The translations under genes and the position numbers were made by a program. A stretch of 64,000 nt of DNA. Origin: Ferruginibacter sp. (GTDB taxonomy: Bacteria; Bacteroidota; Bacteroidia; Chitinophagales; Chitinophagaceae). This document shows, piece after piece, positions 18,316 to 26,092 of this stretch. Under the pieces are notes generated by a model, which searched no databases, was not told the origin of the DNA, and saw nothing but the letters and a program-made list of their open reading frames with translations. Each line of letters starts with the position of its first letter. Within the stretch, counting starts at the first letter, position 1. Location of the stretch: NCBI GenBank assembly GCA_028288705.1, contig JAQBNH010000011.1, positions 95,017 through 159,016 of the forward strand. The letters run 5' to 3'.

Positions 18316-19950
18316 ATGTCTAAAATGATCTACTTCGATATCGAAGCAAGAAATAAAATGAAGAAAGGCGTGGACACATTGGCCAACGCTGTAAAAGTTA
18401 CCCTTGGTCCAAAAGGCCGTAACGTGGTAATCGAAAAGAAATTTGGTGCTCCACAGGTAACTAAAGATGGTGTTACTGTTGCGAAAGAAATTGAGCTGGA
18501 AGACCCGATCGAAAATATGGGTGCTCAAATGGTGAAAGAAGTGGCGTCTAAAACTGCAGATATCGCAGGTGATGGTACCACTACTGCCACTGTTCTTGCC
18601 CAGTCTATCATCAGCGAAGGCCTGAAAATGGTGGCTGCCGGTGCAAACCCGATGGACCTGAAACGCGGTATCGACAAAGCGGTTACCTTAATCGTTGAGA
18701 ACCTGCGTAGTCAATCCCAGACTGTTGGAAACGACAGCAAAAAGATTCAGCAGGTGGCTACGATCTCTGCCAATAATGACGAAACAATTGGTAAGCTGAT
18801 CGCTGAAGCTTTCGCGAAAGTTGGTAAAGAAGGTGTGATCACTGTTGAAGAAGCGAAAGGAACTGATACTACAGTTGATATCGTAGAAGGTATGCAATTC
18901 GACCGTGGTTATGTGTCTCCCTACTTCGTTACCAACAGCGAAAAAATGCAAACAGAATTGCAGAACCCGTACATCCTGATCTACGATAAGAAGATCTCAG
19001 CAATGAAGGATATTTTAACCATCCTGGAAATGGTGGCTAAAACCGGCCGTCCGTTACTGATCATTTCAGAAGACCTGGAAGGTGAAGCCCTGGCAACACT
19101 GGTGGTAAATAAATTACGTGGTACGATCAAAGTGGCTGCTGTAAAAGCACCGGGCTTTGGTGACCGTCGTAAAGAAATGCTGACAGATATCGCGATCTTA
19201 ACTGCAGGTATCGTTGTGAGCGAAGAACAAGGTTACAAACTGGAGAATGCAGACCTGACTTACTTAGGACAAGCTGCTTCTGTTACCATCGATAAAGACA
19301 ATACAACGATCGTTGGTGGTAAAGGCCAGAAAAAAGATATCACTGCCCGTGTGAATCAAATTAAAGCACAGGTAGAAAACACGACTTCAGATTACGATAA
19401 AGAAAAATTACAGGAACGCCTGGCGAAATTAGCTGGTGGTGTTGCCGTTCTTTATGTAGGTGCTGCTACAGAAGTGGAAATGAAAGAAAAGAAAGACCGT
19501 GTTGATGATGCATTACATGCAACACGTGCAGCGGTGGAAGAAGGCATTGTACCAGGTGGTGGTGTGGCTTATATCCGCGCGATTGCGAGCCTGGATCCGA
19601 AAGTAAAAGGCCAGATCGCAGACGAACAAACTGGTATGCAGATCGTTCGCCGTGCATTGGAAGAACCCATTCGTACGCTGACATCTAATGCAGGAATTGA
19701 TGGTTCTATCGTGATCCAGAAGATTAAAGAAGGCAAAGGCGATTTCGGTTTCAATGCACGTACTGAAGTGTATGAGAACCTGTTTAAAGCCGGTGTTATC
19801 GATCCGACTAAAGTAAGCCGTGTGGCTTTAGAAAATGCTGCATCTATTGCAGGAATGTTGCTGACCACAGAATGTGTGATCGCCGACAAACCTAAAGAAG
19901 AAGCACCGCATTCTCATGGCGCTCCTGATATGGGCGGAATGGGCTACTAA
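18316..19950 (+). CDS. groEL: Chaperonin GroEL
   Basis: The 544-residue protein contains [14 protein letters not shown], the ATP-binding [13 protein letters not shown], and the [16 protein letters not shown] region. It ends in a Gly/Met-rich tail ([11 protein letters not shown]). It assembles into the double heptameric ring that folds proteins with GroES. The N-terminus ([20 protein letters not shown]) aligns with other Bacteroidota GroEL proteins, supporting the start. A strong terminator follows at 19979. Confidence 0.98.
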   Translation: MSKMIYFDIEARNKMKKGVDTLANAVKVTLGPKGRNVVIEKKFGAPQVTKDGVTVAKEIELEDPIENMGAQMVKEVASKTADIAGDGTTTATVLAQSIISEGLKMVAAGANPMDLKRGIDKAVTLIVENLRSQSQTVGNDSKKIQQVATISANNDETIGKLIAEAFAKVGKEGVITVEEAKGTDTTVDIVEGMQFDRGYVSPYFVTNSEKMQTELQNPYILIYDKKISAMKDILTILEMVAKTGRPLLIISEDLEGEALATLVVNKLRGTIKVAAVKAPGFGDRRKEMLTDIAILTAGIVVSEEQGYKLENADLTYLGQAASVTIDKDNTTIVGGKGQKKDITARVNQIKAQVENTTSDYDKEKLQERLAKLAGGVAVLYVGAATEVEMKEKKDRVDDALHATRAAVEEGIVPGGGVAYIRAIASLDPKVKGQIADEQTGMQIVRRALEEPIRTLTSNAGIDGSIVIQKIKEGKGDFGFNARTEVYENLFKAGVIDPTKVSRVALENAASIAGMLLTTECVIADKPKEEAPHSHGAPDMGGMGY

Positions 19951-19978
19951 TAAATAACTTAGCAAAAAGTGGGAGAGT

Positions 19979-20012
19979 CCCCGTTGTGTAACAGCAGCGG
20001 GGATTTTTTTTT
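19979..20012 (+). terminator. Rho-independent terminator of groES-groEL
   Basis: The stem CCCCGTTG/CAGCGGGG (one G-U pair) with an 8-nt loop is followed by a nine-residue T-run. Confidence 0.9.
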
Positions 20013-20055
20013 CAAGGTCAAAACGCGCGCCCCTTCCGATCTTGCCGACTAACGG

Positions 20056-20212
20056 CATTATTATTCTTTGTGCTTCTTTCTGTTTTAGTGTCTTAGTGCC
20101 GACAAAAAAACTCTGCCAACTCGGTGTCAAACTCTGTCTACTCTGTGGTAAATTTCTTAGTGGCGAAAAAAACTCTTTGTCAACCTCCCTTTACTCTGTG
20201 GTTAACAAAACT
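20056..20212. repeat. Dispersed CTCTGTGGTAAA repeat block C
   Basis: The block contains GTGTCTTAGTGCCGACAAAAA, two CTCTGTGGTAAA/CTCTGTGGTTAA copies and TTAGTGGCGAAAAAAACTC. It lies between the groEL terminator and the SMR exporter gene and ends about 20 bp before that gene's start. Confidence 0.75.
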
Positions 20213-20233
20213 TATTTTTACGCAAACGATTTT

Positions 20234-20560
20234 ATGAACTGGATCATCCTCATTATCGCCGGGTTATTTGAAGTGGGCTTCGCTACCTGCCTTGGCAAAG
20301 CAAAGGAAACCACAGGTAATACGGCCATACTCTGGTGGCTGGGATTTTTCGCCTGCTTAAGTATCAGTATGTTCCTGTTATATAAAGCCACACTGACGCT
20401 GCCGATCGGCACCGCCTATGCCGTCTGGACCGGTGTGGGGGCCGTAGGCACCGTGCTCGTCGGTATTATCGTATTTAAAGAGCCCGCTGTATTCTGGCGG
20501 CTATTCTTTCTCGTTACCCTGATCGCATCGATCATCGGGTTGAAGTTCGTTTCTAATTAA
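20234..20560 (+). CDS. SMR family exporter, Gdx/SugE type
   Basis: The 108-residue protein has four membrane spans, the usual small multidrug resistance size. It carries the membrane glutamate in AGLFEVGF (E13) and the GTAYAVWTGVGAVG signature of the Gdx (formerly SugE) subtype, which exports guanidinium in exchange for protons as an antiparallel dimer. No guanidine riboswitch is apparent upstream; the leader is made of dispersed repeat. The ATG at 20234 is chosen because it immediately precedes the first span; the in-frame upstream extension is translated repeat sequence. Confidence 0.9.
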   Translation: MNWIILIIAGLFEVGFATCLGKAKETTGNTAILWWLGFFACLSISMFLLYKATLTLPIGTAYAVWTGVGAVGTVLVGIIVFKEPAVFWRLFFLVTLIASIIGLKFVSN

Positions 20561-20640
20561 TTTTTCGACAGGACAAATCCATGGATTACTGTTCTGCCTG
20601 CATTTTATATACAGCCATAAACACTGAAAAAATTATCAGC

Positions 20641-20702
20641 ATTATACCTTATCGGGTATAATACTCTTGAGAAATGTATAACTATACCTTATTCGGTATA
20701 AT
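20641..20702. promoter_or_regulatory. Twin palindromic operators ATTATACC-N6-GGTATAAT
   Basis: Two near-identical palindromes occur at 20641-20662 (perfect 8-bp arms) and 20681-20702 (TATACC arms). Their centres are exactly 40 bp apart, about four helical turns. This is the architecture of a cooperative autoregulated operator, as found ahead of HipB-type antitoxins. No regulator or toxin gene follows: the next ATG opens a 12-codon frame. It is probably the remnant of a lost operon. Confidence 0.55.
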
Positions 20703-20770
20703 TGCCATGAATGGCACAAAACTGATGCTTTTTTTAGTTTATTGAATTCCTTTTTTGCTATTATTTTTGC

Positions 20771-20898
20771 CATCCGGAAAACGGGATGTAGTCACGCCTG
20801 TGGCGGGGCACACGTCTCGGGGAAGTAACGGCGTCTTCTGGAAAACGGGATGTAGTCCCGCTTCTGGCGGGACACACGTCAAGGTGCCGTGACCGTCC
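20771..20898 (+). repeat. Two partial copies of the tRNA-Pro 5' half
   Basis: Segments 20771-20834 and 20835-20898 each carry GGAAAACGGGATGTAG ... CACACGTC, matching the leader and 5' half of the intact tRNA-Pro at 20911. In both, the D-arm is replaced by a hairpin (in the second copy GTCCCGC/GCGGGAC). Neither copy has a T-arm or a matching 3' acceptor strand, so they are not functional tRNAs. Confidence 0.65.
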
Positions 20899-20910
20899 CA
20901 TCCGGAAAAA

Positions 20911-20984
20911 CGGGATGTAGCGCAGCCCGGTAGCGCACACGTCTGGGGGGCGTGGGGTCGCAAGTTCGAATCTTGTCATCCCGA
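20911..20984 (+). tRNA. tRNA-Pro (anticodon GGG)
   Basis: The cloverleaf is complete: acceptor CGGGATG/CATCCCG, D-stem GCGC/GCGC with an AGCCCGGTA loop, anticodon stem CACGT/GCGTG around the loop CTGGGGG (anticodon GGG, proline), T-arm GCAAG-TTCGAAT-CTTGT, and discriminator A. CCA is not encoded. It is followed at once by a terminator. Confidence 0.93.
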
Positions 20985-20988
20985 CTTC

Positions 20989-21030
20989 ACAGGACAAGTT
21001 GAAAATATTTCCACTTGTCCTGTTTTTATT
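20989..21030 (+). terminator. Terminator of the tRNA-Pro gene
   Basis: The 10-bp stem CAGGACAAGT/ACTTGTCCTG is followed by TTTTTATTT. It starts 6 bp after the tRNA 3' end. Confidence 0.88.
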
Positions 21031-21041
21031 TCCGCTAGAAC

Positions 21042-21477
21042 CCATGTCCATACTGTATATAAGCCTTACCAGTTATACAAACACAAAGAGTCATTCCTCT
21101 TGTTTATCAACCAGGTGAAATGCTCTACCTGAGATTATCATTAAGATATGATACCCGGGAGCCATATTTCATGGAATTGTATCCAGCGCCGCTGTTTGTG
21201 TCGAAAAAGGCTTATTAATCCTACATATCAGACATTTTATAGCGAATATCCCGACAGTTACACAGTTTCATGTCGAAAATAATTACTGTTTTCGACATGA
21301 TATTAATTTCATGTCGAACCAGCCCCCTTAAAGGAACGGGAAAGCAGAAAATAACCAAAAATTCATCAGCAATGGTTAAAGAAATTGACGGATGCCAATA
21401 TTTTAAAACCTCAAAAAATTGGAAGAACAACTTATTATATTAACTATCGATTGATGGAATTACTATCAGCAGATTAA
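21042..21477 (+). pseudogene. Decayed Fic-like protein gene (C-terminal remnant)
   Basis: Translation in shifting frames gives pieces that resemble the C-terminal half of Bacteroidota Fic (AMPylase) proteins: PMSILYIS, then LYKHKESFLLFINQVK in another frame, then at the end LKKLTDANILKPQKIGRTTY followed by YINYRLMELLSAD and a stop at 21475-21477. The last piece is the usual C-terminal winged-helix end of these proteins. Stops and frameshifts separate the pieces and the FIC motif region is absent. The identification rests on pattern memory and is tentative. The stop overlaps the convergent dctA stop. Confidence 0.4.
21268..21318. repeat. TCATGTCGAAAA inverted repeat with a third half-site
   Basis: A perfect 12-bp inverted repeat, TCATGTCGAAAA (21268-21279) and TTTTCGACATGA (21289-21300), is followed by another direct TCATGTCGAA at 21309-21318. 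It lies inside the Fic-like remnant and could be a regulator site or a recombination scar. Confidence 0.5.
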
Positions 21478-22703
21478 TTTTCGTGCCCCTTAATTTTTGT
21501 GTCTTCGTGGCGACCAGGATGCACAAACTCGTTTTCGCTTTTCGCTATTACCATCGTCGCCACTCCATTGCCAATGATATTCGTAATCGCCCGCGCTTCG
21601 CTCATGAATTTATCAATACCTAGTAAAAAGGCGAGTCCTTCAATCGGGATTTTGTGCAAGGCGGTGAGTGTAGACGCCAATACGATAAAGCCACTTCCCG
21701 TCACGCCTGCCGCACCTTTGGACGTAATCATCAGGATGCCGATGACAGAGAGCATTTCTGCAAACGATAAATGCACATCGTATAATTGAGCTAAAAATAT
21801 CACGGACATGGAAAGATAAATGGATGTGCCGTCCAGGTTAAACGAATAGCCGGTCGGGACCACAAGGCCCACCACAGATTTACTGCAACCCATCGTTTCT
21901 AATTTGTTCATCAAAGAGGGCAGGGCAGACTCCGATGAAGAGGTCGCAAACACGATCAGCAATTCTTCCTTAATATCTTTTAAAAATTTAATTATGCTGA
22001 GGTTGTAAAAGCGGAGGATCGCACCTAAAACCAGGAAGACAAATATGGCCATCGTCAGGTAAACACAAATCATCAGTTTACCCAGGGGGACCAGGGTATG
22101 CAACCCGAATTTCCCCACGGCGAAAGCCATGCCGCCGAAGGCCCCGAGCGGCGCGAGATACATCACATAGCGCAGACCCTTAAACACGATTTTGGAAATC
22201 CTGGTCAGAAAGTTTACGGCTTTTTCTCTCTGCCTGGAATAGCTTAAAATGATGCCGGTTATGATGGCAGCCAGCAGCACCTGCAGCGTGAGGTTGTTTA
22301 GAAAAAACCTTCCCCAGTCGAATGCTTCGGTGACTTTACTTGTGTATTTTCCCGCATCCATGCTACCTAAAGAGCCTTTGTCGATTTTACCGGGCTGTAA
22401 CAGCCAGGCGATGAAAATGCCGATGGTTAAAGCAAGGGTGGTGACGATCTCAAAATAAACCAATGCCTTTACGCCGACACGTCCCACCTTTTTTAAATCG
22501 CCGACACTGCTGATACCGAGGACAACGGTGAGAAAAATGATCGGCGCAATAAAGACTTTAATAATGCTGATAAAGGCTTTGCCGATCCATTCCATTTTAA
22601 TAGCCGTGGCTGGATAGAAATAGCCGATTAGGATACCCGACACGATCGCGAGGATTACCTGGAAGGCTAAATTGCTGAGAACTTTTTTTAATATTTTTAC
22701 CAC
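21474..22703 (-). CDS. Dicarboxylate/amino acid:cation symporter (DAACS family)
   Basis: From a GTG at 22703 the product is 409 residues with about eight membrane spans. It carries the family's serine-rich ATSSSESALPSLM hairpin, GYSFNLDGTSIY and SKGAAGVTGSGFIVLA, which form the substrate and sodium sites of GltPh/DctA/GltP transporters. It would import C4-dicarboxylates or glutamate/aspartate with Na+ or H+. No ATG is available near the natural N-terminus (VVKILKKVLSNLAFQ). The GTG lies in the CTCTGTGGTAAA core of a dispersed repeat, and the longer open frame upstream is translated repeat, so repeat insertion has apparently set the present start. Confidence 0.88.
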   Translation of the reverse strand: MVKILKKVLSNLAFQVILAIVSGILIGYFYPATAIKMEWIGKAFISIIKVFIAPIIFLTVVLGISSVGDLKKVGRVGVKALVYFEIVTTLALTIGIFIAWLLQPGKIDKGSLGSMDAGKYTSKVTEAFDWGRFFLNNLTLQVLLAAIITGIILSYSRQREKAVNFLTRISKIVFKGLRYVMYLAPLGAFGGMAFAVGKFGLHTLVPLGKLMICVYLTMAIFVFLVLGAILRFYNLSIIKFLKDIKEELLIVFATSSSESALPSLMNKLETMGCSKSVVGLVVPTGYSFNLDGTSIYLSMSVIFLAQLYDVHLSFAEMLSVIGILMITSKGAAGVTGSGFIVLASTLTALHKIPIEGLAFLLGIDKFMSEARAITNIIGNGVATMVIAKSENEFVHPGRHEDTKIKGHEN

Positions 22704-22995
22704 AGAGTATACAGAGTTTTTTCGCCGCAAAGGCGGGAAGACACAAAGAAACACAAAGTTGGTTAACCACAGAGGTAAATGAGAGTGGCACGGAGCCTCG
22801 CCACAAAGGCGGGAAGACGCAAAGAAACACAAAGTTGGTTAACCACAGCGTTAACTGAGTTTAGCTCGGAATCTCGCCACAAAGGCGGGAAGACGCAAAG
22901 AAACACAAAGTTGGTTAACCACAGCGTTAATTGAGTTTAGCACGGAGTCTCGCCACAAAGGCAGGAAGTCATAAAGAAGCACAAAGACTTACTAC
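22697..22995. repeat. Dispersed-repeat block D, tandem array of about 85-bp units
   Basis: The motif CGCCACAAAGGCGGGAAGAC-GCAAAGAAACACAAAG-TTGGTTAACCACAG is repeated with small changes: CGCCGCAAAGGCGGGAAG at about 22728, then CGCCACAAAGGC at about 22798, 22874 and 22953. The units alternate with TTAACTGAGTTTAGC(A/T)CGGA. The array fills the gap between the divergent symporter and HAD genes. Confidence 0.8.
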
Positions 22996-23023
22996 GTACC
23001 TTAGCGAGAAAGAATTACTTTTT

Positions 23024-23644
23024 ATGACAGAAAATAAAGTCAGCACCCTCTTCCTTGATATTGGCGGCGTATTATTATCGAAAGGCTGGGGGCATGAATT
23101 CAGGTACCAGGCGGCGGATAAATTTGGCCTGGACAGGGATGAGATGGAGGATCGTCACCATGAAGTGTTCGTGCCGCATGAAGAAGGCAGGATGACGTTA
23201 GCTGAATACCTGGACATTGTGGTATTTTATAAAAAGCGTGAATTTACCTACCAGCAATTCCGCGATTACATGTGCTCGTTATCAACGGCAGACAATGAGA
23301 TGATTGCCTTCATTAAAGCATTGAAAGCGCAACATGGTCTGAAGATCGTTGCGGTTAATAATGAATCGCGGGAACTAAATAATTTTCGCATCAATAAGTT
23401 CGGACTGAATGAATTCATCGACTTCTTCGTCTCTTCCTGTTACATCGATCGCAGGAAACCCGGTAAAGGAATTTTCGACCTTGCACTGGAACTGGCGCAG
23501 GTGGCGAAGGAAGCAATTGTTTACATCGATGATACGAAAATGTTTGTGGAAGTGGGGCAGGAGTTGGGGCTTACCAGTATCGCCCATAAAAATTGGGAGG
23601 ATACAGCGAAGCAGTTAGCCAGCCTGGGATTAGCGCTTCGTTAA
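23024..23644 (+). CDS. HAD superfamily hydrolase
   Basis: The 206-residue protein begins MTENKVSTLFLDIGGVLLSK; D12 of FLDIGGVLL is the expected HAD nucleophile. The position two residues later is Gly instead of Asp, as in the YihX/epoxide-hydrolase-N-terminal-like HAD branch. Other HAD features follow: VNNES (motif II region), RRKPGKGIFDLAL (motif III Lys) and VYIDDTKMFV (motif IV acidic pair). It is likely a cytosolic phosphatase of unknown substrate. The ATG at 23024 is chosen because upstream in-frame codons are repeat-derived. Confidence 0.85.
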   Translation: MTENKVSTLFLDIGGVLLSKGWGHEFRYQAADKFGLDRDEMEDRHHEVFVPHEEGRMTLAEYLDIVVFYKKREFTYQQFRDYMCSLSTADNEMIAFIKALKAQHGLKIVAVNNESRELNNFRINKFGLNEFIDFFVSSCYIDRRKPGKGIFDLALELAQVAKEAIVYIDDTKMFVEVGQELGLTSIAHKNWEDTAKQLASLGLALR

Positions 23645-23717
23645 CTTCTTTTCCCGGGCGAAAAGCCTTCCTTCATGCACAAATGCAAGCGATGAATAAA
23701 CAGGACTCGAAAAATAC

Positions 23718-23865
23718 CTGCGCCTTGGTGCGTGACACACGGACCCGGACGGGACTATTTTTTCATCAATAAACGGGGGATCATGAATAAGCTGCGCCTT
23801 GGTGCGTGACACACGCACGGGGACGGGACTATCTTTCCATCAATAAACGCGGGATTATGAATAAG
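23718..23865 (+). repeat. 74-bp tandem duplication of the aldolase initiation region
   Basis: Copies at 23718-23791 and 23792-23865 both begin CTGCGCCTTGGTGCGTGACA and end ATGAATAAG. They differ at about nine positions. The second copy holds the real start of the aldolase (MNK). The first copy's ATG at 23783 now opens an eight-codon frame ending in TGA. A weaker echo, GCGATGAATAAACAG, lies at about 23689. Confidence 0.85.
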
Positions 23866-24852
23866 CAAATTTTAACAGAGACGATTGAGCAACTTTTCGC
23901 GAATGGAAAAGGATTGCTGGCCATGGATGAAAGTACGGCTACCGCTAATAAGCGCTTCGCGGCGGCAGGCATCCCGCAAACGGAAGAGATGCGCCGCCGG
24001 TATCGCGAAATGATCATCACAACGCCTGGTTTGTCGGAGAGCATTGGCGGGGCGATCTTATTTGATGAAACGATCCGGCAGCAAACCGCAACCGGCATTC
24101 CCTTTATACAAGTTTTGCAAGATGCGGGCATCATACCGGGGATTAAAGTAGACCAGGGCACAAAACCACTGGCCGGTTTCCCCGGTGAGAAAATTACCGA
24201 AGGACTCGACGGCTTGCGGGAACGATTAGCCGAATATAAAACCCTGGGTGCCCGTTTCGCCAAATGGCGTGCCGTGATCACGATTGATAAAAACATTCCC
24301 ACAGAAGCGTGTATAGCGGCCAATATGCAGCAGCTGGCCTTGTATGCCGCGCTGTGCCAGGAAGCGGATCTCGTTCCGATGGTGGAACCCGAAGTATTGA
24401 TGACAGGGGACCATACGATCGGGCGATGTTACGATGTGACGGAAAAGTGCCTGAAGCAGTTATTTGATCAGTTGTATTTGTTTAACGTGGACATCGAAGC
24501 GATCATCCTGAAACCCAATATGGTGATTGCGGGAGAAGCGGCTTCGCAGCAGAATACGGTGGATGAAGTAGCAGCAGCGACCGTGAATTGCCTGCGTGCA
24601 TCCGTTCCCGTTGCCGTACCTGCCATTGCGTTTTTATCGGGCGGACAAACACCGGAGATGGCTGCGGCCCATTTGCTGAGTATGCATAAAAATTTCCGCA
24701 ACCAACTGCCGTGGATTCTTTCCTTTTCTTTTGCCCGTGCGATCCAGCAACCGGCCTTAGATACCTGGAAAGGGCAGGAGGCGAATGTGGCAGCAGCCCA
24801 ACGACTGCTCTACGAAAGAGCGAAACTTGATGCAGCAGCAGTTTCCAGCTAA
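23857..24852 (+). CDS. Class I fructose-bisphosphate aldolase
   Basis: The 331-residue protein matches eukaryote-like class I aldolases: GLLAMDESTATANKRF at residues 19-34, ILFDETIRQ, and the Schiff-base lysine in IILKPNMV (K219), with MVEPEV (E177, E179) and FLSGGQTPEMA further on. It splits fructose 1,6-bisphosphate into dihydroxyacetone phosphate and glyceraldehyde 3-phosphate through a lysine imine, without metal. The start is the ATG at 23857; the longer in-frame reading from 23806 only translates the duplicated leader. The gene stands between two repeat blocks. Confidence 0.94.
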   Translation: MNKQILTETIEQLFANGKGLLAMDESTATANKRFAAAGIPQTEEMRRRYREMIITTPGLSESIGGAILFDETIRQQTATGIPFIQVLQDAGIIPGIKVDQGTKPLAGFPGEKITEGLDGLRERLAEYKTLGARFAKWRAVITIDKNIPTEACIAANMQQLALYAALCQEADLVPMVEPEVLMTGDHTIGRCYDVTEKCLKQLFDQLYLFNVDIEAIILKPNMVIAGEAASQQNTVDEVAAATVNCLRASVPVAVPAIAFLSGGQTPEMAAAHLLSMHKNFRNQLPWILSFSFARAIQQPALDTWKGQEANVAAAQRLLYERAKLDAAAVSS

Positions 24853-24867
24853 CTAACAAAGGAGAAA

Positions 24868-25052
24868 AATGGTTTCTTGCAAGGCACGCAAGGGAGCAAG
24901 GCCGCGAAGAAAAATTACACTGTTAAACTCCGTGTTCAACTCTGGTAACTCTGTGGTAAAGCCTTCGTGCGTCTTTGTTTTTTTGTGCCTTAGTGGCAAA
25001 AAACTTTGTGGCACTCTGTGAAAAAACTCCTTTAACTCTGTGGTAAACTATC
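24868..25052. repeat. Dispersed-repeat block E
   Basis: The block starts with the second repeat type, TTTCTTGCAAGGCACGCAAG-GGAGCAAGGCCGCGAAG. It continues with the first type: two CTCTGTGGTAAA copies, TGTGCCTTAGTGGCAAAAAAC and CTCTGTGAAAAAACTCC. It ends 5 bp before the next start codon. Confidence 0.78.
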
Positions 25053-25056
25053 AATC

Positions 25057-25479
25057 ATGAAAACAATTTGTCCAATTTTCATTTTATTACTCCTTCTTCT
25101 TTCCTGCAGTCAGCGGAATATCCCGGCTACGCCTAACCGCGATGTCTCTCTTGTCAAACTGCACGAAGGCCCGTGGATGACGAACTTTAAAAACGAAGTC
25201 TTTACCCGCTGCCTGCACAAAGTATATCCCGCGGAATTGACCCGCCGTATCGATTCAACAGATGCCTCCAGTGCCGCCAATAAAGAATGCTTGAATTATG
25301 ATTCCCAAGTGCTGCAACTTGCAGACAGCCTCGCAACTGCATTTGCCAACCGACCAGCCGCTTCCTGGACAATTGAAAATAAAAGAGTGACGATGAATGT
25401 TTGCCTGCAATACCGAAATAGTTCGGAGTTGGATTCGATTGCAGTGAGGTTTTATAACAGAGTGGAATTAAAGAATTAG
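25057..25479 (+). CDS. Hypothetical lipoprotein
   Basis: The 140-residue product starts MKTICPIFILLLLLLSCSQR, a clear lipoprotein signal with lipobox LLSC (C17). The mature part is small, with three further cysteines, and has no recognised domain. It is flanked on both sides by dispersed-repeat blocks, with the repeat ending 4 bp before the ATG. Confidence 0.7.
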   Translation: MKTICPIFILLLLLLSCSQRNIPATPNRDVSLVKLHEGPWMTNFKNEVFTRCLHKVYPAELTRRIDSTDASSAANKECLNYDSQVLQLADSLATAFANRPAASWTIENKRVTMNVCLQYRNSSELDSIAVRFYNRVELKN

Positions 25480-25482
25480 AAC

Positions 25483-25676
25483 GTTTCCCGCAAGGCACGC
25501 GAAGGAGCGAAGGCGCAAAGTGTAAAGTAAAAATTCAAGCGTAAAAAAGATGCTCAAAAAGTACAGAAACCAACATATGGAACATCACTTCTTTGTGATT
25601 CTTTGTTTTTAGTGTCTTAGTGGCGAATACGCTGTGAATCTCCGTGCTCAACTCTATAAGCTCTGTGGTAAAGACT
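25483..25676. repeat. Dispersed-repeat block F
   Basis: TTTCCCGCAAGGCACGCGAAG-GAGCGAAGGCGCAAAG is followed, after about 75 bp of unrelated sequence, by GTGTCTTAGTGGCGAATACG and AAGCTCTGTGGTAAAG. This is the same order of the two repeat types as in block E. Confidence 0.75.
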
Positions 25677-25738
25677 CAAATATCTGCTGCCCTAAGCACT
25701 GCGTTGTATCTATATCTCCGCTACCCTTCAAGATTCGA

Positions 25739-25773
25739 CACGGAATTCCGTGAGATAAAATCACGTAAATTTG
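25739..25773 (+). promoter_or_regulatory. Palindromes over the mntA-hepT promoter
   Basis: CACGGAATTCCGTG (25739-25752) is a perfect 14-bp palindrome. It overlaps CGTGA-N7-TCACG (25749-25765), which runs straight into a -7 box TAAATTTG (25766-25773), 16 bp before the mntA ATG. The layout fits operator-controlled expression of the toxin-antitoxin pair. Confidence 0.55.
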
Positions 25774-25789
25774 TCTGGCATAATTAACA

Positions 25790-26092
25790 ATGAAAAGACT
25801 GGAAACATATACAGAAGCCATAATTAAACTTTGTGAAACGCATAAAGTTAAAAGCCTCTACGCATTCGGTTCTGTTTTGACTGACAATTTTAATAAGGAA
25901 AGTGACATCGACCTGATTGTCGACTTCACAAACATAGCGGTAGAAGATTATGCAGACAACTACTTCGACTTCAAATTTTCTTTACAGGACATATTTAAAA
26001 GAGACATTGATCTTTTGGAAGAGAAAGCGATAAAAAATCCATATCTCAGACAGTCTATTAACAAACAAAGACAACTTGTTTATGGACATTGA
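25790..26092 (+). CDS. mntA: MntA-type nucleotidyltransferase antitoxin
   Basis: The 100-residue protein is a minimal nucleotidyltransferase with the exact GSx10DxD motif (G27-S28 ... D39-I-D41) and a further acidic residue in VDF. In characterised MntA-HepT systems this protein adenylylates a tyrosine next to the HEPN active site of the toxin and so inactivates it. The stop codon overlaps the hepT ATG (TATGGACATTGA), the typical arrangement. All catalytic residues are intact here, while the partner is interrupted. Confidence 0.9.
   Translation: MKRLETYTEAIIKLCETHKVKSLYAFGSVLTDNFNKESDIDLIVDFTNIAVEDYADNYFDFKFSLQDIFKRDIDLLEEKAIKNPYLRQSINKQRQLVYGH

Noticed and set aside
20013-20233. Guanidine riboswitch ahead of the Gdx-like exporter
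   Set aside because: The leader consists of dispersed-repeat words and no riboswitch core was recognised.
22697-22995. Possible CRISPR array
   Set aside because: The units are about 75-85 bp, variable in length and composed of repeat words throughout, with no unique spacers and no cas genes nearby.
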